Assembly (NCBI RefSeq): GCF_003711515.1 | Contig: NW_021167081.1 | Location: 124,001 to 188,000 of the forward strand | Origin: Sodiomyces alkalinus F11 | Lineage: Eukaryota; Ascomycota; Sordariomycetes; Glomerellales; Plectosphaerellaceae | Reading direction: 5' to 3' | Length of the DNA stretch: 64,000 nucleotides | Shown: in pieces, positions 45,771-57,240 of the stretch | How the letters are laid out: every line of letters begins with the position of its first letter | Numbering within the stretch: the first letter of the stretch is position 1 | Position numbers and translations under genes: made by a program | The notes under the pieces: model-generated | What the model was told of the DNA's origin: nothing | The model's database searches: none | The model's input: only the letters and a program-made list of their open reading frames with translations

Positions 45771-48700
45771 GCAACACCCAGTGTACCTCGAGCCCAATCA
45801 CTATACCGACCTCCTCACCTACAGCCACTACGTTTGGCTCTTCCGCCTCCTCGCCTCTTTCCTCGTCTTCCTCCGTCTTCTCCTCCCCTCTCTCCCCCTC
45901 CCCGCTCTCGCCCCCCTTGTCCCCCTACTCTTCTCGCTGGAGAAGATCTTTACTGCCGATCAATACATCCGGACAGGGGAAGCGACGTTCTAATCAAGAG
46001 ACACATACGACCGACACCGGTGTATCACCTTCGCCATCAAAGAAACCACGAACAAAGAAACCACGAACTATCGGCAGTTTGATCTCGTTTAGAGATATCG
46101 ACCGGAGTGGCTTGTCGGAACGACCATTAATGGAGGCCACCGCGCCTTCCCCGGCCGAAGACTCGACTTCGCCCCGTACATTCTCTAACACCGCGGATCC
46201 CATGTCGAGCCGTCGCCCTACCTCGATGACTTCGGACGATGCCGCCGGTCTGTTAGCTCGCCTGCAAGACGATACCGACGGCTTTCGTGTTGTCAAACTC
46301 CCCCGCGGCAATGTGGCCTCGGCGAGCCCGGCCCCGTCCGGCAGCGGCTCGACCGCAAGTGGCAGCTGGTCGTCTTTCGAGCCCGCCTTTGCCACTTCGG
46401 TCCGCACCTCTCAAATGCAGAACCAGCCCGTCGAACCACATACGTTCCAGGCCATTCAGGCCCACGAGTTCTTGGATCAGGACGAGCGCCCTTCCTTCGT
46501 CGTCGACCTGGCCAACCCGAACAACGCCAATAGTCGGTCCGCCATGTATATGAACCCGGCCCTCAGAGCCTCTGACGCCAAACTCTGCGTCATATTGTCT
46601 GCCGCCGGAGAACAAACTGCCAATAGTGACCCGGATTTTGCTGCATTCAGGGCCTGGTTCTCGAGGCCCGCCGCCCCCGCCAAGACGCCGTTACCATCCC
46701 ATCAATACGACGGGAGACGGTGGTCCTGCTCCACGCTTCGCAATCGGTATCGCGTCGTCTACTACAGTACCGACTCGGCGCCTTCCTCCACTGCATCGGT
46801 TGGTCTCCCAATGCCGGAGGTCGACGTCGAAGTGCTGGAGCAACAGAGCCGTAGCACAACTCCTTCGCGCAGCCGTTCCGATCCCCTCGCCAACGGCGAA
46901 GTTGACGAGCTTGATGCCGTCGAGACGCCGCCGCACGACTCCATGGCGGTCAGCCCGCTCGAGGATACCATCATGATGGACAGCATCGGCAGACATCACT
47001 CGGACGAGTTCACCAACCAGGTTATCCAAGCCGCCTTGGTGAGGCCGTCCTTTGACTGGACCCGCATAGCCCTGACGCCGGATATCGACGAGCACATTCA
47101 GTTCGCGCGAAGCATCGACTGGGGCTCGACCACGCTGGGCCCCATCGAGAGTTGGGGCGCCGACCTGCGGGCCATGGCGAACCTGATCATGGGCAGCCCG
47201 CACCCAGCGGCCGTGTACTGGGGCGTGGAGAACGTGGCGATCTACAACCAGGCCTACATCGACCTGGCGGGCCAGAAGCACCCCGCCCTGATGGGCCAGC
47301 GCTATCAAGACGGGTGGGTCGAGATCTGGGAAGACATTGCCCCGACCATGCAGAGCGCCTGGGAATCGGGCCAATCCACCATGAAGAACGACCACCAGCT
47401 CTTCATCAACCGCCACGGCTTTCTCGAGGAGACCTTCTTCTCCTGGTCCATCGTACCGCTCGTGGGGAGCGACGGCCAGGTCGTGGGCGTGTACAACCCG
47501 GCCTTCGAAAACACGCGACGCAAGGTGAACGAGCGGCGCATGTTCACCCTCCGCGAAGTGGGCGAGAAAACGGCGACGGCCCGGGATGCCAGGAGTTTCT
47601 GGCCCCGTGTCAAGGACGGCCTAGAGTTCAACGATCTCGACGTGCCCTTTGCCCTCATCTATTCGGTGCGAGAGGACTACGACAGCGATTCCTGCTCGAT
47701 GCATTCCGGCAGCGCCGCCCACCCGCCTCGGGTCCAGTTAGAGGGTTCCATCGGCGTGGACCCCGATCACCACGCCTCCGTTCACAGCCTCGATCTCCGC
47801 TCTTCCCAAGAAGGGTTTGCTCCCTACTTGCGACAGGCCATGGCGGCGCCTTCGTCCCCATTGGTCCTCTCCGCAGATGCGGGCACGCTGCCCCATGAAT
47901 TACTGGAGGGCATGAGTTGGAGGGGCTTCGGGGACCCGCCCCGGACGGTGGTCGTGCTCCCCGTTTATCCCACGACGGCCAAGGAAGCGGTCGTCGGCTT
48001 CATCATCATGGGCACGAACCCTCGCCGGCCGTACGACGACGACTACAAGCTATTTACCGAACTGTTGTCACGGCAGCTGGCGACGTCGCTGGCTTCGGTC
48101 GTGCTGTTCGAGGACGAGATCAAGCGGAACCAGCGCGAGGCCAAGCTCGCGGCGCTGGACCGAGAAGAACTGCGGACCGAGCTCGTGTTGAGGACGCAGG
48201 AAGCGGTCGAGAGCGAGTACAAGTTCACGCGCATGGCGGCGTTCGCGCCGGTGGGCATGTTCATCGCGAACAGCACGGGCGGCATCAATTTCGCCAACGA
48301 TACGTGGTGGCAGATCTCGCGCCACCCGCGCGGCGAGGATAGCGCGAACACGTGGATGGAAAGCGTTCGGGGCGAGGACCGGCCCGGGGTCGAGACGGTG
48401 TGGCAGAAGCTCCTCCGGGAGAAAGCGGCCATCACGCACGAGTTCCGGTTCAAGTGCAGCCGGCAGAACGGAGACCACACCATCGACACGTGGGTCCTTT
48501 TGAGCGCGTATCCGGAGAAGGACGAGGATGGCAACCTCAAGAGCATTTTTGGTTGCATCACCGACATCTCGTCGCAGAAGTGGGCCGAGGCGTTCCAGAT
48601 GCAGCGGAGAGAGGAGGCGGTGGAGCTGAAGCGGCAGCAGGAGAACTTCATCGACATGACGAGCCACGAGATGCGCAACCCGCTGAGCGCCATCCTCCAG

Positions 48701-50262
48701 TGCGCCGACGAGATTGTCAACACCGTGTCGGAACACCGATCCGAGGTGGAAGACGGACTCCGGGACGTCCTCGACCGGTGCTTCGAGGCCGCCAACACGA
48801 TCAACCTCTGCGCCAGCCATCAGCACCGCATCGTCGATGACATCCTCACGTTGTCCAAGCTCGATTCGCAGCTGCTGCGGGTCACGCCGGATGCCGCCCG
48901 TCCGATTTCCATTGCGCAGACGGTTCTCAAGATGTTCCGGGCCGAGGCGGAAGCGCACGACATCGAGCTCAACTTTGACGTCAGGGCGTCGTACACGGAC
49001 TACGGGATCGACTGGGTCAAGCTCGACTCGTCCCGGCTGCAGCAGGTGCTCATCAACCTGATGACCAACGCCATCAAGTTCACGCAGGACCGCGAGACGC
49101 GCAAGATCTGTCTGACGCTGAGCGCATCTCGGGACCTCTCCGAAGTTGTCGACCACGAGCCCCAGTACTTCCCCAGCCGGAGGGAGGACTCGCAAGAGGT
49201 GATCAACGACAAGGACTGGGGCACGGGCGAGGAGATCAACCTGCACTTCTCGGTGCAGGACACGGGCACGGGGCTCCGCGAGGACGAGAAGAAGCTGCTG
49301 TTCCAGCGATTCTCGCAAGCGTCGCCGCGGACGCACGTCAAGTATGGCGGGTCGGGCCTCGGGCTGTTCATCTCGCGCATGTTGACGGAGCTGCAAGGCG
49401 GGCAAATCGGGGTCGTCTCGGAGAAGGGAATCGGCAGCACGTTTTCGTTTTACATCAAATGCCGTAGGACGGAGGCGCCGCCTGGGGAACCGGGCAGCAG
49501 CGGCAGCAGCCATACGCCTTTTAGTGCCGGTCGCACGCCGCGGTCCGGTACGGTTTCGGTCTCTTCGACGCCTCCGCCGGCTACGGGGACGGCGCGGCGG
49601 TCGCCTCCTCCTCCTCCTGCTCCTGCTCCTCCTTCTCCTCCGCCTCCGCCTCCGCCTCGGCGCAAGTGGGTCGAGCCGCCTCGCGGTAAGGGACACGACG
49701 TGCTGATTGTGGAGGACAACGTGGTGAACCAAAAGGTGCTGCAGAGGCAGCTTAAGAACTGCGGGAACAACACGCACGTGGCCAACCACGGAGGCGAGGC
49801 GCTGGAGGCGCTGAAGCGGTCTTGTTACTGGATCGGCAATGAAGAGGAGGGATATCACCTCAGCGTGATCCTGATGGATCTCGAGATGCCGGTGATGGAC
49901 GGCATGACGTGCGCGAGACGGATCCGCGAGTTGCAGCAGGAGGGAACGCTCGTGAGGCACATTCCCATCATTGCTGTCACGGCCTATGCTCGGCCTGAGC
50001 GGGTCGCGAGTGCCAAGGCCGCCGGCATTGTAAGTTGGCCTCCAGGTCGTCCCCCCCCCTTTGTTTTTTCTTTTCTTTTTCTACTCCTTTCCTCCTCCCC
50101 TTCCCCCCTTGCGTAATACGAAGTAACTGACATTTGCATCGACAGGATGATGTGATCTCGAAACCCTTCCGAATTCCTGACCTGACGGCGAAAATCGACG
50201 AACTGACTGCGAAATACAAAGACTTGTCGGCAGAGGACAAGAATTTAAGGTTAAACTCATGA
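45218..50262 (+). CDS. Hybrid histidine kinase with GAF/PAS sensors and C-terminal receiver
   Basis: A sensor kinase of the fungal multistep phosphorelay, upstream of an Hpt protein such as Ypd1. Exons 45218-50029 and 50146-50262, with a 116-bp intron (donor GTAAGT), encode 1642 residues. A Ser/Thr-rich N-terminus with poly-Thr and poly-Asn precedes a PAS-like region from about 633 (IDWGSTTLGPIESWGADL), a GAF-like region (from about 809) and a PAS domain (about 1002, APVGMFIANSTGGINFAND). The H-box DMTSHEMRNPLSAI carries His1150. The ATPase has an N-box (LINLMTNAIKF) and a G1 box (DTGTGLREDE, 1348). The receiver starts at 1494 (DVLIVEDN); its phospho-acceptor is Asp1554 (ILMDLEMP), and the conserved Lys1610 (SKPF) comes from exon 2. 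I did not assign an HHK class. The ATG at 45218 is the first in frame. Confidence 0.9.
45325..45382 (+). repeat. (ACT/ACC)n repeat encoding poly-Thr
   Basis: Trinucleotide run in the N-terminal part of the histidine kinase gene, encoding about 18 consecutive threonines. A second run, (AAC)n at about 45725-45772, encodes about 15 asparagines. Confidence 0.9.
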
Positions 50263-51362
50263 TGATGGGGTTTTTTTTTGAGAAGGTCACCGTCCAGGCA
50301 GTTGGAGCTCTGCCTGGGATATCGAGTGAACCGTTGGATTCTGCATCTGATAATAGCATGGAGTTTACGGAGTTAAACTACCCAAATCAGTTTTCCCCAT
50401 TTCCACATCGAGGCCTTGGAAGTGCAGAGATTATCCTCCATAGTCAGGGATAATGTTTAGGACTGGGTGATGACCGGCACGGCGTTAGTGGACTCAGGAG
50501 AAGGATGGTACAAAAAAAGAGAAAAGACAAGACATTGGGCGGGTGGGAATTTTATATAGGGGGTTTCTTTTTTTTTTTTTTGATCCTTTCCGTTTGGTTG
50601 AAAGGGGTCGGGTATAGTATGCTGGGATGATGGAATGCCTTGTAATGTCCCATTTATGGTGTTTTGTATATTTGGATGTTAGAATGCACGAGCTGGAAGG
50701 GAGTCGGACGGGAGGATGGGAGGACGGGAATAGTGATGCTGGGCAGATTCATATGGCCCGGAAGAAGAAACTTGATACCCGGAAGAGGTAGATAAATTCA
50801 ATGCCCTGTAGACAGGGGAAAGAGGGGTTTGAAGTTTGTAATTATAACTTAATTCATAGTGTAAGATCCTAGAGGTGATTAGTTGTGATAGAGTGTATCG
50901 CGGTTATTCACGGGAGATATTCTCTTATATCTATCGTACGATATATTAATTCGATAATTAACTAGCAGCTTTAAGAAGCTTCTATAGGCGTGTAGAATAC
51001 GAAGACTAAGCTAAAAACTCCAAAGGAAAAATTAGAACCTTTATATAGACTTGCTTGAACGTTAATAAGGGAAGACGTAAGGGGTGGGAGGACTCCGAAA
51101 AGACAGGGATACAGGCGAAAATAATACGAAAAAGGAAGAAAAATGGAAACAATTGCCCTAAATGCAAATCCCCCATAATCCGATACCGCCACCAATGCGG
51201 CGTTTTGTAACGGACTAACGAAGCAATGCACTACTAGAGGCATGCACGTGACCTAGCTCGGAGGAATTTCTTCTCCATTGACCGAGCTCCTTCCAATAAT
51301 TCCGTCGTCAAGACAATACCTAACATACCACACCGGGCAGACCTCCCGTCGGAACTACCACC
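50263..51362. other. Spacer with TpA-rich AT patch
   Basis: 3' flank of the kinase gene, then an AT-rich stretch. Lines 50881-50940 and 50941-51000 contain 8 and 11 TpA dinucleotides by hand count. No repeat boundaries or coding remnants could be defined. Confidence 0.5.
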
Positions 51363-52742
51363 ATGCATCCGGCAATTAGGTCGCTCGCCGGCCGGACGAG
51401 GCTCGAAGCCCAAAGGGCGAGCCAAACCCTCAACAGCTGCACCATCCGCCCCTTCTCCACGACGCACCTCGCCCAAGCCGACCAGGCCGACGACGGCGGC
51501 AGCAGCAGCAACAGCAACAACAGCAGCAGCAGCAGACCAGCCGGCAGCGCCCGAGAGCGGTCCGTCGCCGCGGCCAACAAGATCAGCAGCCTCCTCAGAC
51601 AGAAATCCGGCGGCGGTGGCAGCGGCAGCGACGGCCGTGCGTCCAACAACTCTTCTTCTTCTTCGCCTTCTTCGCCTTCCTTCAAGAATGCCGCGCCCAA
51701 CGTGATCGGGCTCAAGAGCGTCCCGCGTGGCCTGGGGACGGGTGCGCGCGGTGGGTTTGCCGGTCGTGGTCGTGGCGGCGGGCCCGGACGCACATCTGCA
51801 CGCTCCTCGGACGCAAGAGGGGGTCTAGACACAGGAGGACGCGGTCTGGACAACAACATCGGCAACCGGGACAAGGGCGGACCGTCGTTCGCCCGGGCGC
51901 CTGCGGGATTCGGTCGCGATAGAATGAGGTCGCCCGGCGGACGGGGCGGGTCCTCCTCCTCCTCCTTCTCCGGAGGCCGCGGACGCGGCGGAGGAAGAGG
52001 AGGAGGCAGGGGAGGCGGCGGTCGAGGTGGCGGGCGCCGCGACTTCGGCAAGAAGCAGAACAACGACGAGCTCAACGCCGACGCGACGACCATGCAGGGT
52101 ATCGCGGAGGAGTATACACGGTTCCTGTTCCCCGAGACCCCGCAGGAACGCCAGTACGTGTTGGACCGCGACCACGGCGCGCGGCTCACGTACAACCCCA
52201 GCCTGACGGCCGAGTCGCTGGTCGGGTACGGCCCGGCGGTGGCGGCGGCGAATCCGCGCGCGCGGGAGGAGACGGTGCTGGAGAACCTGCGCGTGTTGGC
52301 GGGCGGGGCGCCGTTCTCGACGCAGCCGTCGTCGCTGGCAAGGCACTCGGTGGAGGAAATCTTGTACTCGCGCAAGGGGATGCGGTTTTTTGGTGATATT
52401 GCGGAGACGGAGCACGTTACTGCGTGGGCGGCTGGGGAGGAAGGGGCCAAGTTTGTGGAGGAGAAGCAGGCGGAGAAGAAGTACCGGAAGCGGACGGCGC
52501 CAGATGTCACGGCGTTGAAGGGTGCGGAGGAGGTGGTGCGCGAGGCGATCGTCAAGCGGGCTATCGTGGGGGAGCATGAGACGCCGGTGTTTGCACCGCC
52601 GGGGGATGCAGTTGCCGTTGCGAGGAACTACCATCTCCGGGAGGGGACGCATGGGATGAAGGACTTGGAGAGCTTTGAGGCCAAGTTGAAGACGTTGGTT
52701 GCGGCTCCGAAGGCGCGTGGTGGGAAGACTGCGAGGGCTTAG
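51363..52742 (+). CDS. RGG-rich mitochondrial protein, possibly small-subunit protein mS46 (Rsm28-like)
   Basis: A single exon of 459 residues. The N-terminus (MHPAIRSLAGRTRLEAQRAS, then IRPFSTTHLA) has the Arg-rich, acid-free character and RPFSTT cleavage-like motif of a fungal matrix presequence. Ser/Asn-rich sequence follows. Residues about 120-235 form a Gly/Arg-rich RGG domain (GARGGFAGRGRGGGPGR, GGRGRGGGRGGGRGGGGR). The conserved-looking C-terminal half starts at YTRFLFPETPQERQYVL and includes HSVEEILYSRKGMRFF and VFAPPGDAVAVARNYHLREG. I suspect the mitoribosomal protein mS46/Rsm28, but this is from memory of the family's general character and not certain. It is tail-to-tail with the mitochondrial ribosome recycling factor, consistent with a translation role. 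Confidence 0.65.
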   Translation: MHPAIRSLAGRTRLEAQRASQTLNSCTIRPFSTTHLAQADQADDGGSSSNSNNSSSSRPAGSARERSVAAANKISSLLRQKSGGGGSGSDGRASNNSSSSSPSSPSFKNAAPNVIGLKSVPRGLGTGARGGFAGRGRGGGPGRTSARSSDARGGLDTGGRGLDNNIGNRDKGGPSFARAPAGFGRDRMRSPGGRGGSSSSSFSGGRGRGGGRGGGRGGGGRGGGRRDFGKKQNNDELNADATTMQGIAEEYTRFLFPETPQERQYVLDRDHGARLTYNPSLTAESLVGYGPAVAAANPRAREETVLENLRVLAGGAPFSTQPSSLARHSVEEILYSRKGMRFFGDIAETEHVTAWAAGEEGAKFVEEKQAEKKYRKRTAPDVTALKGAEEVVREAIVKRAIVGEHETPVFAPPGDAVAVARNYHLREGTHGMKDLESFEAKLKTLVAAPKARGGKTARA

Positions 52743-52986
52743 GGAAAGAGGTTTGACGATGGTTCACCGAATGCTGTTGTATAAACGAGACACGGAGGGC
52801 AAGTGTCTTTTGTACCATTGTAGAATATAGTCTGTCTGTATGGGGAAAAACACAAATTTCTTTTCTTTTTGTTCTCTTCTTGTTTATTTCCCGGAGAAAT
52901 CTCCCACTCTTTTCAGTGATTGTGTGTAGTATACAACATTATACAACATAAATACTACCAAGTCTCGATGAGAAGAAGAAAAAAGA

Positions 52987-53919
52987 CTACTTCAACCTCG
53001 CCAAAGTCTCCTTCTCCAACGTATCAATCCCCCCCAAAACCTTGGTCTGCACCTTGAGCACCTCGGCATCCGCGCGGCGCTTCAAGTCCGGCACGACCTC
53101 CTTCTGCACGAGCCACTTGGCGTGGACCTTCCTCCTCTTCTCGGTGGCCTGGCGCACGCGGTCGCGCCAGATGTGGGTGAGGGCGTGAGCGCGGGCGGCG
53201 AGGTCCTCGCGGCGCTCGGGCTCGACGGTGAGGGTCAGCTCGAGGTCGTTGTCGGGCGAGCGCTGCGGCTGCTGGTTGAAGTCGGGCGAGGCCTGGACGG
53301 CGTCGACGATGGGTCTCACGTGGGCCTTGTCGTGCACGAGGAGCGAGACGATGCGGCCCTGGCGCGGCACGACTTGGGCCAGCTCGCGGAGCGGGTAGCG
53401 CTGACCCGGGTCGTGTTTGGGGTCAGGGGTCACGGGGAGGGCGCCGATGACGTCGGGGTTGAAGCGGCCGCCCGTGGAGAGCTTCTTGAGGGCGTCGCGG
53501 TAGTGGGCGTCCAGGGCGGACCAGCGGGTGGTGAGGTCGGTGAGGTCTAGGAGGTCGGCGGGGTTGGGTTTGGGGTGTTTGGCGTCTTCGGCCGGGTCGT
53601 CGTGGTGGGTGACCGAGTTGGGGTTGTGGGCTTCTTGCTCGGCCATCTTCTTGGCTTTGAGTTTCTTTTGGAGGGAGGGGGAGGTACGGAATGGTCGGGA
53701 GGGGGTTAGGGCCGTCGTTGCTGGTGATGATGGTGCTCGTCGAGGCCTGCTCGAGAGGAGCAGGGCGGGAGAGGAGGACGCTGCTTGAGCTACATATCGG
53801 CTGGGATGAGGGTTAATGAGGGATTGTTATACAAGATCAGGTTTGGCTTACCGAGTAGCAGCTTCAACGAGGCCATTGGCCCGGGGGAAGGTCAATCTGG
53901 CGGCGCGAATGGTGGTCAT
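52987..53919 (-). CDS. RRF1: Mitochondrial ribosome recycling factor
   Basis: It splits the post-termination mitoribosome so that subunits can be reused. Exons 53919-53852 and 53800-52987, with a 51-bp intron (donor GTAAGC, acceptor CCAG), encode 293 residues. The N-terminus (MTTIRAARLTFPRANGLVEA, then SRPFRTSPSLQ) is a matrix-type presequence. The RRF domain runs from about residue 115 to the end, with YPLRELAQVVPRQGRIVSLL, VHDKAHVRPIVDAVQ and LTLTVEPERREDLAARAHAL, followed by the final helix KVLGGIDTLEKETLARLK. The length is close to other fungal mitochondrial RRFs. The stop codons of this gene and its + strand neighbour are 244 bp apart. Confidence 0.88.
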
Positions 53920-54271
53920 GTTGGTTTATGGTGGTTGTAGGGATCGATGGATGAGTTCAGTGGTGGGTCGAACATAAGAATGGGAGAGAGTACTTGTAGG
54001 AAGTATCTTGAACGATTCTGCTTGGCAGCCGATGGGCAGCTGGCACACGCTCTGTGATTACATAATTAAATCAACATACGGGGCACCTTACCTGATACGA
54101 CGTAGACAGAGGTACTGTTAGGGACTCAAGGCCAGTGGTTTCTTCTCAAATAGATTGAACCAGTTGAACAAGGTCGAATGTAAGGATAAAATGGGAAAGA
54201 GAAGAAACATAACGAAAAAAAAAGAAGAAAAAAAGAATGAAGTATGCCACAAACGACAAAAATACAGGTTT
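53920..54271. other. Spacer between RRF1 and tRNA-Val
   Basis: Promoter of the recycling-factor gene. No additional gene is visible. Confidence 0.5.
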
Positions 54272-54358
54272 TGTCTGCATCAGGGATTGAACCTGAGACC
54301 TTTTGTGTGCTACACATCAAATGTAAGACAAACGTGATAACCACTACACCATGCAGAC
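54272..54358 (-). tRNA. tRNA-Val(TAC) with a 14-nt intron
   Basis: On the minus strand, the acceptor GTCTGCA (54358-54352) pairs with TGCAGAC (54279-54273), with A54272 as discriminator. The D arm is GGTGTAGTGGTTATCAC. The anticodon stem TTTGT (54332-54328) pairs with ACAAA (54306-54302). Anticodon TAC is at 54325-54323, followed by A37 and a 14-nt intron at 54321-54308. The T arm is TCAGG-TTCAATC-CCTGA (54296-54280). Every stem pairs. Confidence 0.93.
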
Positions 54359-54709
54359 AAGAACGCTATCTAGCTCGAGTTCTTGGCCTATGTCGCTAGC
54401 ACGGGAGAGGGCAGGGACTAGTTGTACGTGTACACCCTACGGATAAACGGTAATACCGGTAATAAGGTACGCTAAATTAAGGTGCTTCCTATCGCGATAA
54501 GTCAAAGCTAAGGTACAGACAGGAGGTACAACGTACACGCGCCCAACATAGGTACCTAACTTAAGGTACTCTTCTCCATACACTCAGTACCTTACGTAAA
54601 CCTTCTCTTATTTTCCTCCCATCACAGAATTGAACGTCATTTCTTCCATTGTCTCCATTCCCTCTCCCACTTCATCCTATCGACCAAGGTCCAACTAACA
54701 CAATCCACC
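54359..54709. promoter_or_regulatory. Promoter of the PP4R2 gene with palindrome cluster
   Basis: Contains GGTAATACCGGTAATAAGG (54447-54465) and AGGTACCTAACTTAAGGTAC (about 54550-54569), members of the AGGTACCT-type family, within 260 bp of the ATG. Confidence 0.5.
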
Positions 54710-56845
54710 ATGGACGGGGAACTAGACGACGACCTTCTTCGCCAACTTGCTTCTGGCAATTCCATAGATGAGTGAGTTTGTTCTCTTCAGACCGCGCAAT
54801 CCGACCTCGACCTCAATCTCAACTCAACCTCAACCTCGTCTTCTGGCGGCTTGGGGGAGATTCGCTCATCTTCCACTCTGTCAACATTCCATCTGTCTGC
54901 TCAGGCTTCAAATCTAACACCCTCTCCCACAGTACCTGTTGGCCAGCTTTGCTCGACGGTATTCTTGCCACACTTGACAAAGTACGCATCCCTACATTCT
55001 CTCTTCCCTCCCTCCTCTAGCGCGTCGCATTCGCATTCTGACCTTCCCCCCGGCACGGCACAGATAGCCCACAATGACTTCCCAATACCCAACCTACCGC
55101 CCCCTCGTCAGCCTGTGAACCCACTGGCACCAACCGAACAACAATCCACCTCTCCCATACTCTCTTCTTCCATCGAACCAGTCGCCAGCCAACCTTCATC
55201 CTCATCACAAGACGCCGACAAGGAGAACAACCAGCCCCCTACCTCCGCCCCGAAACCCGACTCCGATGCTCCCCCGTCCGATGCCACCGCCACCGCCACC
55301 GCCACCACCACCACCCCTCCAGCTACCGCTTCGGCCCCGACATCCTCTGCCGCCCCCGGTACCCTCCCGCCCCAGATCCAGGATATGCTCACCGAGATCA
55401 ACCAAGTGCTACGGGACAACTTTTCCAAGCATCCGCCTCACACCATCCAGCGTCTGGCCGAGCTGATCCTCGAACCGCGCCGCCACTACCGCCACCTCGC
55501 GCCCTACCTGCATGCCGTAGACCGCGTCGTCCACGTCACCTCCGGAAGCAACGTCTACCCCCTCCCGACCGCCCTCCCCGACATGTCCTCCATGAGCCTC
55601 CTCTCCAACGGCGTCACCAACCCCGCTGCCGCCATCTCCTGGGGAAATCCCACCACCATCAACACCACCGCCGCCGCCGCTGCCGCCGCCGTAGGCTCCG
55701 ACGAGGCCCTCGGTGGCGCCCTGCTGACCCCGATCCCCTGGCTCACCCGCCGCCCCAGCCCGCACGCCGACTCGGCCTCTTCCAGTCCCGCGCCTACCCA
55801 ATCGGCAGGCGACCTCCCTCAGCCTCACCACCAACCTCAACACGCAATTCGCACCGAGTCGACCGAGACCATCGAAGGTCCGAACGGCATGGGCTCCATT
55901 GAGACTGTCAGCGTTAGCATCAACGGCAACCCTTCTTCTATGGCCGCCGCTGCCGCTGCCGGTGCTAGTGCTGGTGCTGGTGTTGTTGGTGTTGGTGCTG
56001 GCGCTGGCGCTGGCGCTGGCGCTGACAACACGGGTCTGCGCCCCATCACCCAGGGCGAGTTACTGCGACAGGAGCAGCAGCGCGGTGTGGTTCCTGTCAA
56101 CCAACTGGCGCGCCAAGCGGAAGAAGTCGCCTCTCACCACGCCCAAGCCGCCGCTGCCGCTATCGCCGCTGCGAGACGCGGCGCTTCTGCGGGCGATGCG
56201 CACGGTGACGCCGCCGCCGCCGCCGCCACGGATCCCGCTTCTTCGTCGTCCGTGGGAGACCAGACGCGCCGGCCTGGTGACCGAGAGGACGACGACGACG
56301 ACAAGGGGAACAAGGGCGAGCATGAAGCTGACGTGCCGCACGCCCGCGGGCCGGGGGAGATCGGCGTGAATGACCTCGGCCCGCAGAGTGCAAGCACCAT
56401 GCGATACGTCGAAGGTGTCGGAGGTCACGCCGTGGAGATGCAGGGCATTGACGTCGAGGCGGCTGTCGGTCGCAAGGCGGACCCGGCGCGGACACCTGCA
56501 TCTGCGTCTGCCGGAACGGCGGAGCAGGCCGATGAGGCCGATGACGCGGCTGGCGTGGGACGACAGGCGCAAGAGTCGTCTACTGGTCGTGCCGAGGACG
56601 ATGCCGTTTCCGATGCCGAAAGCGAGACGTCGCAGAAGCGTGAGGCGGGTGAGGAGCTGCAGGGTAGCCCTGTCACGAAGAAGGTTAAAGAAGAGGGCGA
56701 GGGCGCTGCGGATGCTCACGGGGACGGGGACGGGGACGGGGATGAAACGATGAAGGAGACGACGGAAGGGGAGACCAAGGCAGAAGCGGAAGCGGAAGCG
56801 GAAGCCGAAGACGGCGCATCAGGCGAGACGGTTGTGGGGAGATAG
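54710..56845 (+). CDS. psy4: Protein phosphatase 4 regulatory subunit 2 (PPP4R2/Psy4)
   Basis: Scaffold of the PP4 phosphatase, which in yeast and animals removes the phosphate from histone H2A(X) after DNA damage. Three exons (54710-54771, 54933-54981, 55064-56845) encode 630 residues; the introns are 161 and 82 bp and exon 2 is only 49 bp. The exon joins give CWPALLDGILATLDK directly followed by IAHNDFPIPNLPPP, the PPP4R2 N-terminal signature. The core continues at QIQDMLTEINQVLRDNF and HTIQRLAELILEPRRHYR (about 120-170). The remainder is low complexity: Ala runs from GCC repeats, Gly/Ala (GGTGCT)n, and an acidic Glu/Ala/Asp tail with a nuclear-localisation-like KKVKEE. It is convergent with RAD50. 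Confidence 0.85.
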
Positions 56846-57240
56846 GCGAACCTTCTCCCGGTATGGATGCTGCCGCGACTCTTCAAGGAGGACCGTGATG
56901 ATGGACGGGAATGAGATGAGCCTCGAGCATGGGGGATGGGCCTTGGAACGAAAACTATTCTCTGCGTATGAGCTTCTAACGACTGGGACCATACCCACGA
57001 AAGGGTGGAGGACGGTGTTAATAGGGTAGAATTACGGATCATGCAGGCTTCGGATAACATCGTAGGGTGTCTGCCGCACGTCTTCAGTGCGGGTTCAAAC
57101 ATGCCAGTGCCAGACATGAAATTAGCAGAGCCCTATAAACTCCTGTCTAACCCCCCGATTCCCATTATGCCTGTCGCAAAATTCCAGTTTATGATGAAGA
57201 AAAAAAACGAAAGAAAAAATAACGCCCCCCACAACAAACA
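56846..57240. other. Convergent gap between PP4R2 and RAD50
   Basis: 395 bp holding both 3' UTRs; no feature recognised. Confidence 0.6.

Noticed and set aside
48068..49960. 630-codon minus-strand frame opposite the histidine kinase
   Set aside because: Arg/Leu-rich shadow translation with no motif; the + strand carries the complete kinase core.
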